DNA of 13,992 nt from NCBI GenBank assembly GCA_965369325.1, contig CBDUQI010000157.1, positions 1 through 13,992 of the forward strand. The letters are read 5' to 3'. Every line of letters begins with the position of its first letter. Position 1 is the first letter of the stretch. The position numbers were made by a program, and so were the translations under genes. The DNA comes from CBDUQI01 sp965369325. GTDB lineage: Bacteria > Pseudomonadota > Gammaproteobacteria > Steroidobacterales > JBCBZW01. Of this stretch, positions 13,911-13,992 are shown one piece after another. Below the pieces are notes generated by a model. The model made no database searches, was not told the origin of the DNA, and saw nothing but the letters and a program-made list of their open reading frames with translations.

Positions 13911-13992
13911 GGGGTGTGTCAGAAATTTTGTGTGTGGGCCCTCACTGATTTTCTAACTGTACGTGACGAACCGCTCACCAAACTGGATGGCG
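13911..13992 (-). mobile_element. End of an IS256-family insertion sequence, running off the window
   Basis: The element begins with the terminal sequence GGGGTGTGTCAGAAATTTTG, of the type found at IS256-family ends, directly abutting the broken IS481-like transposase gene. Inside it lies the C-terminus of the element's own transposase. The rest, including the other inverted repeat and the target duplication, is outside the window. Confidence 0.7.
13953..13992 (-). CDS. IS256-family transposase, C-terminal end only
   Basis: The last residues read AIQFGERFVTYS followed by a TAG stop. F-G-E-R-F close to the stop is typical of the C-terminus of IS256/Mutator-type transposases. Only 12 codons are within the window, so completeness and activity cannot be judged. 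The gene would enter from the right edge and ends about 40 bases before the element's terminus, the usual arrangement. Confidence 0.65.
   Translation of the reverse strand, partial: AIQFGERFVTYS

Noticed and set aside
13702..13956. Plus-strand 84-codon frame starting MEVCVFMGRILVF
   Set aside because: It is antisense to the IS481-like transposase fragment, whose minus-strand frame has clear family motifs.

Overview
The window looks like chromosomal DNA of a Gram-negative bacterium, most plausibly a gammaproteobacterium. The signs are lipobox and Sec signal peptides, a small outer-membrane beta-barrel protein, secreted FG-GAP/thrombospondin-3 proteins, CadC-like winged-helix regulators and chromosomal-integron-type attC sites. 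This assignment is inferred from gene content, not from a phylogenetic marker.

Left part (1-2628, all genes on the minus strand): the N-terminal two thirds or so of a secreted FG-GAP protein that runs off the window edge, a GNAT acetyltransferase, and a small lipoprotein. They are separated by intergenic stretches with several inverted repeats and do not look like one operon.

Centre (3022-9682, plus strand): four co-directional genes with gaps of 6, 13 and 72 bases. They encode (1) a 1044-residue protein with an N-terminal winged-helix DNA-binding domain, an nSTAND1-type P-loop NTPase, one predicted membrane helix and a C-terminal TPR array; (2) a secreted protein with seven Ca-binding FG-GAP blades followed by thrombospondin-3 and dockerin-like Ca sites; (3) a 312-residue protein with a divergent winged-helix domain at its C-terminus; (4) an outer-membrane beta-barrel. 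This reads as a self-contained envelope sensing/regulation module and is the best candidate for an undescribed system here. A convergent two-gene minus-strand operon follows (9726-11723): an exported beta-lactamase-fold serine hydrolase and a putative lipoprotein of unknown function carrying an H-x-H...S-x-x-D signature like that of JAMM/MPN metalloproteases.

Right part (about 11830-13590): a stretch of integron gene cassettes. Three attC sites, all in the same left-to-right orientation, lie at 12050-12140, 12598-12728 and 13349-13446. They bound a reversed MORN/YwqK-family cassette and a forward isochorismatase-type cysteine hydrolase cassette. A fragment of a PEP-CTERM-like exported protein abuts the first attC, and an intact tRNA-Cys(GCA) lies just after the third. 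No integrase is visible, so this is either the distal part of a chromosomal integron or a cluster of attC sites lacking an integrase.

Right edge (13732-13992): remnants of insertion sequences, an IS481-like transposase fragment cut by the end of an IS256-family element whose transposase C-terminus reaches the window edge.
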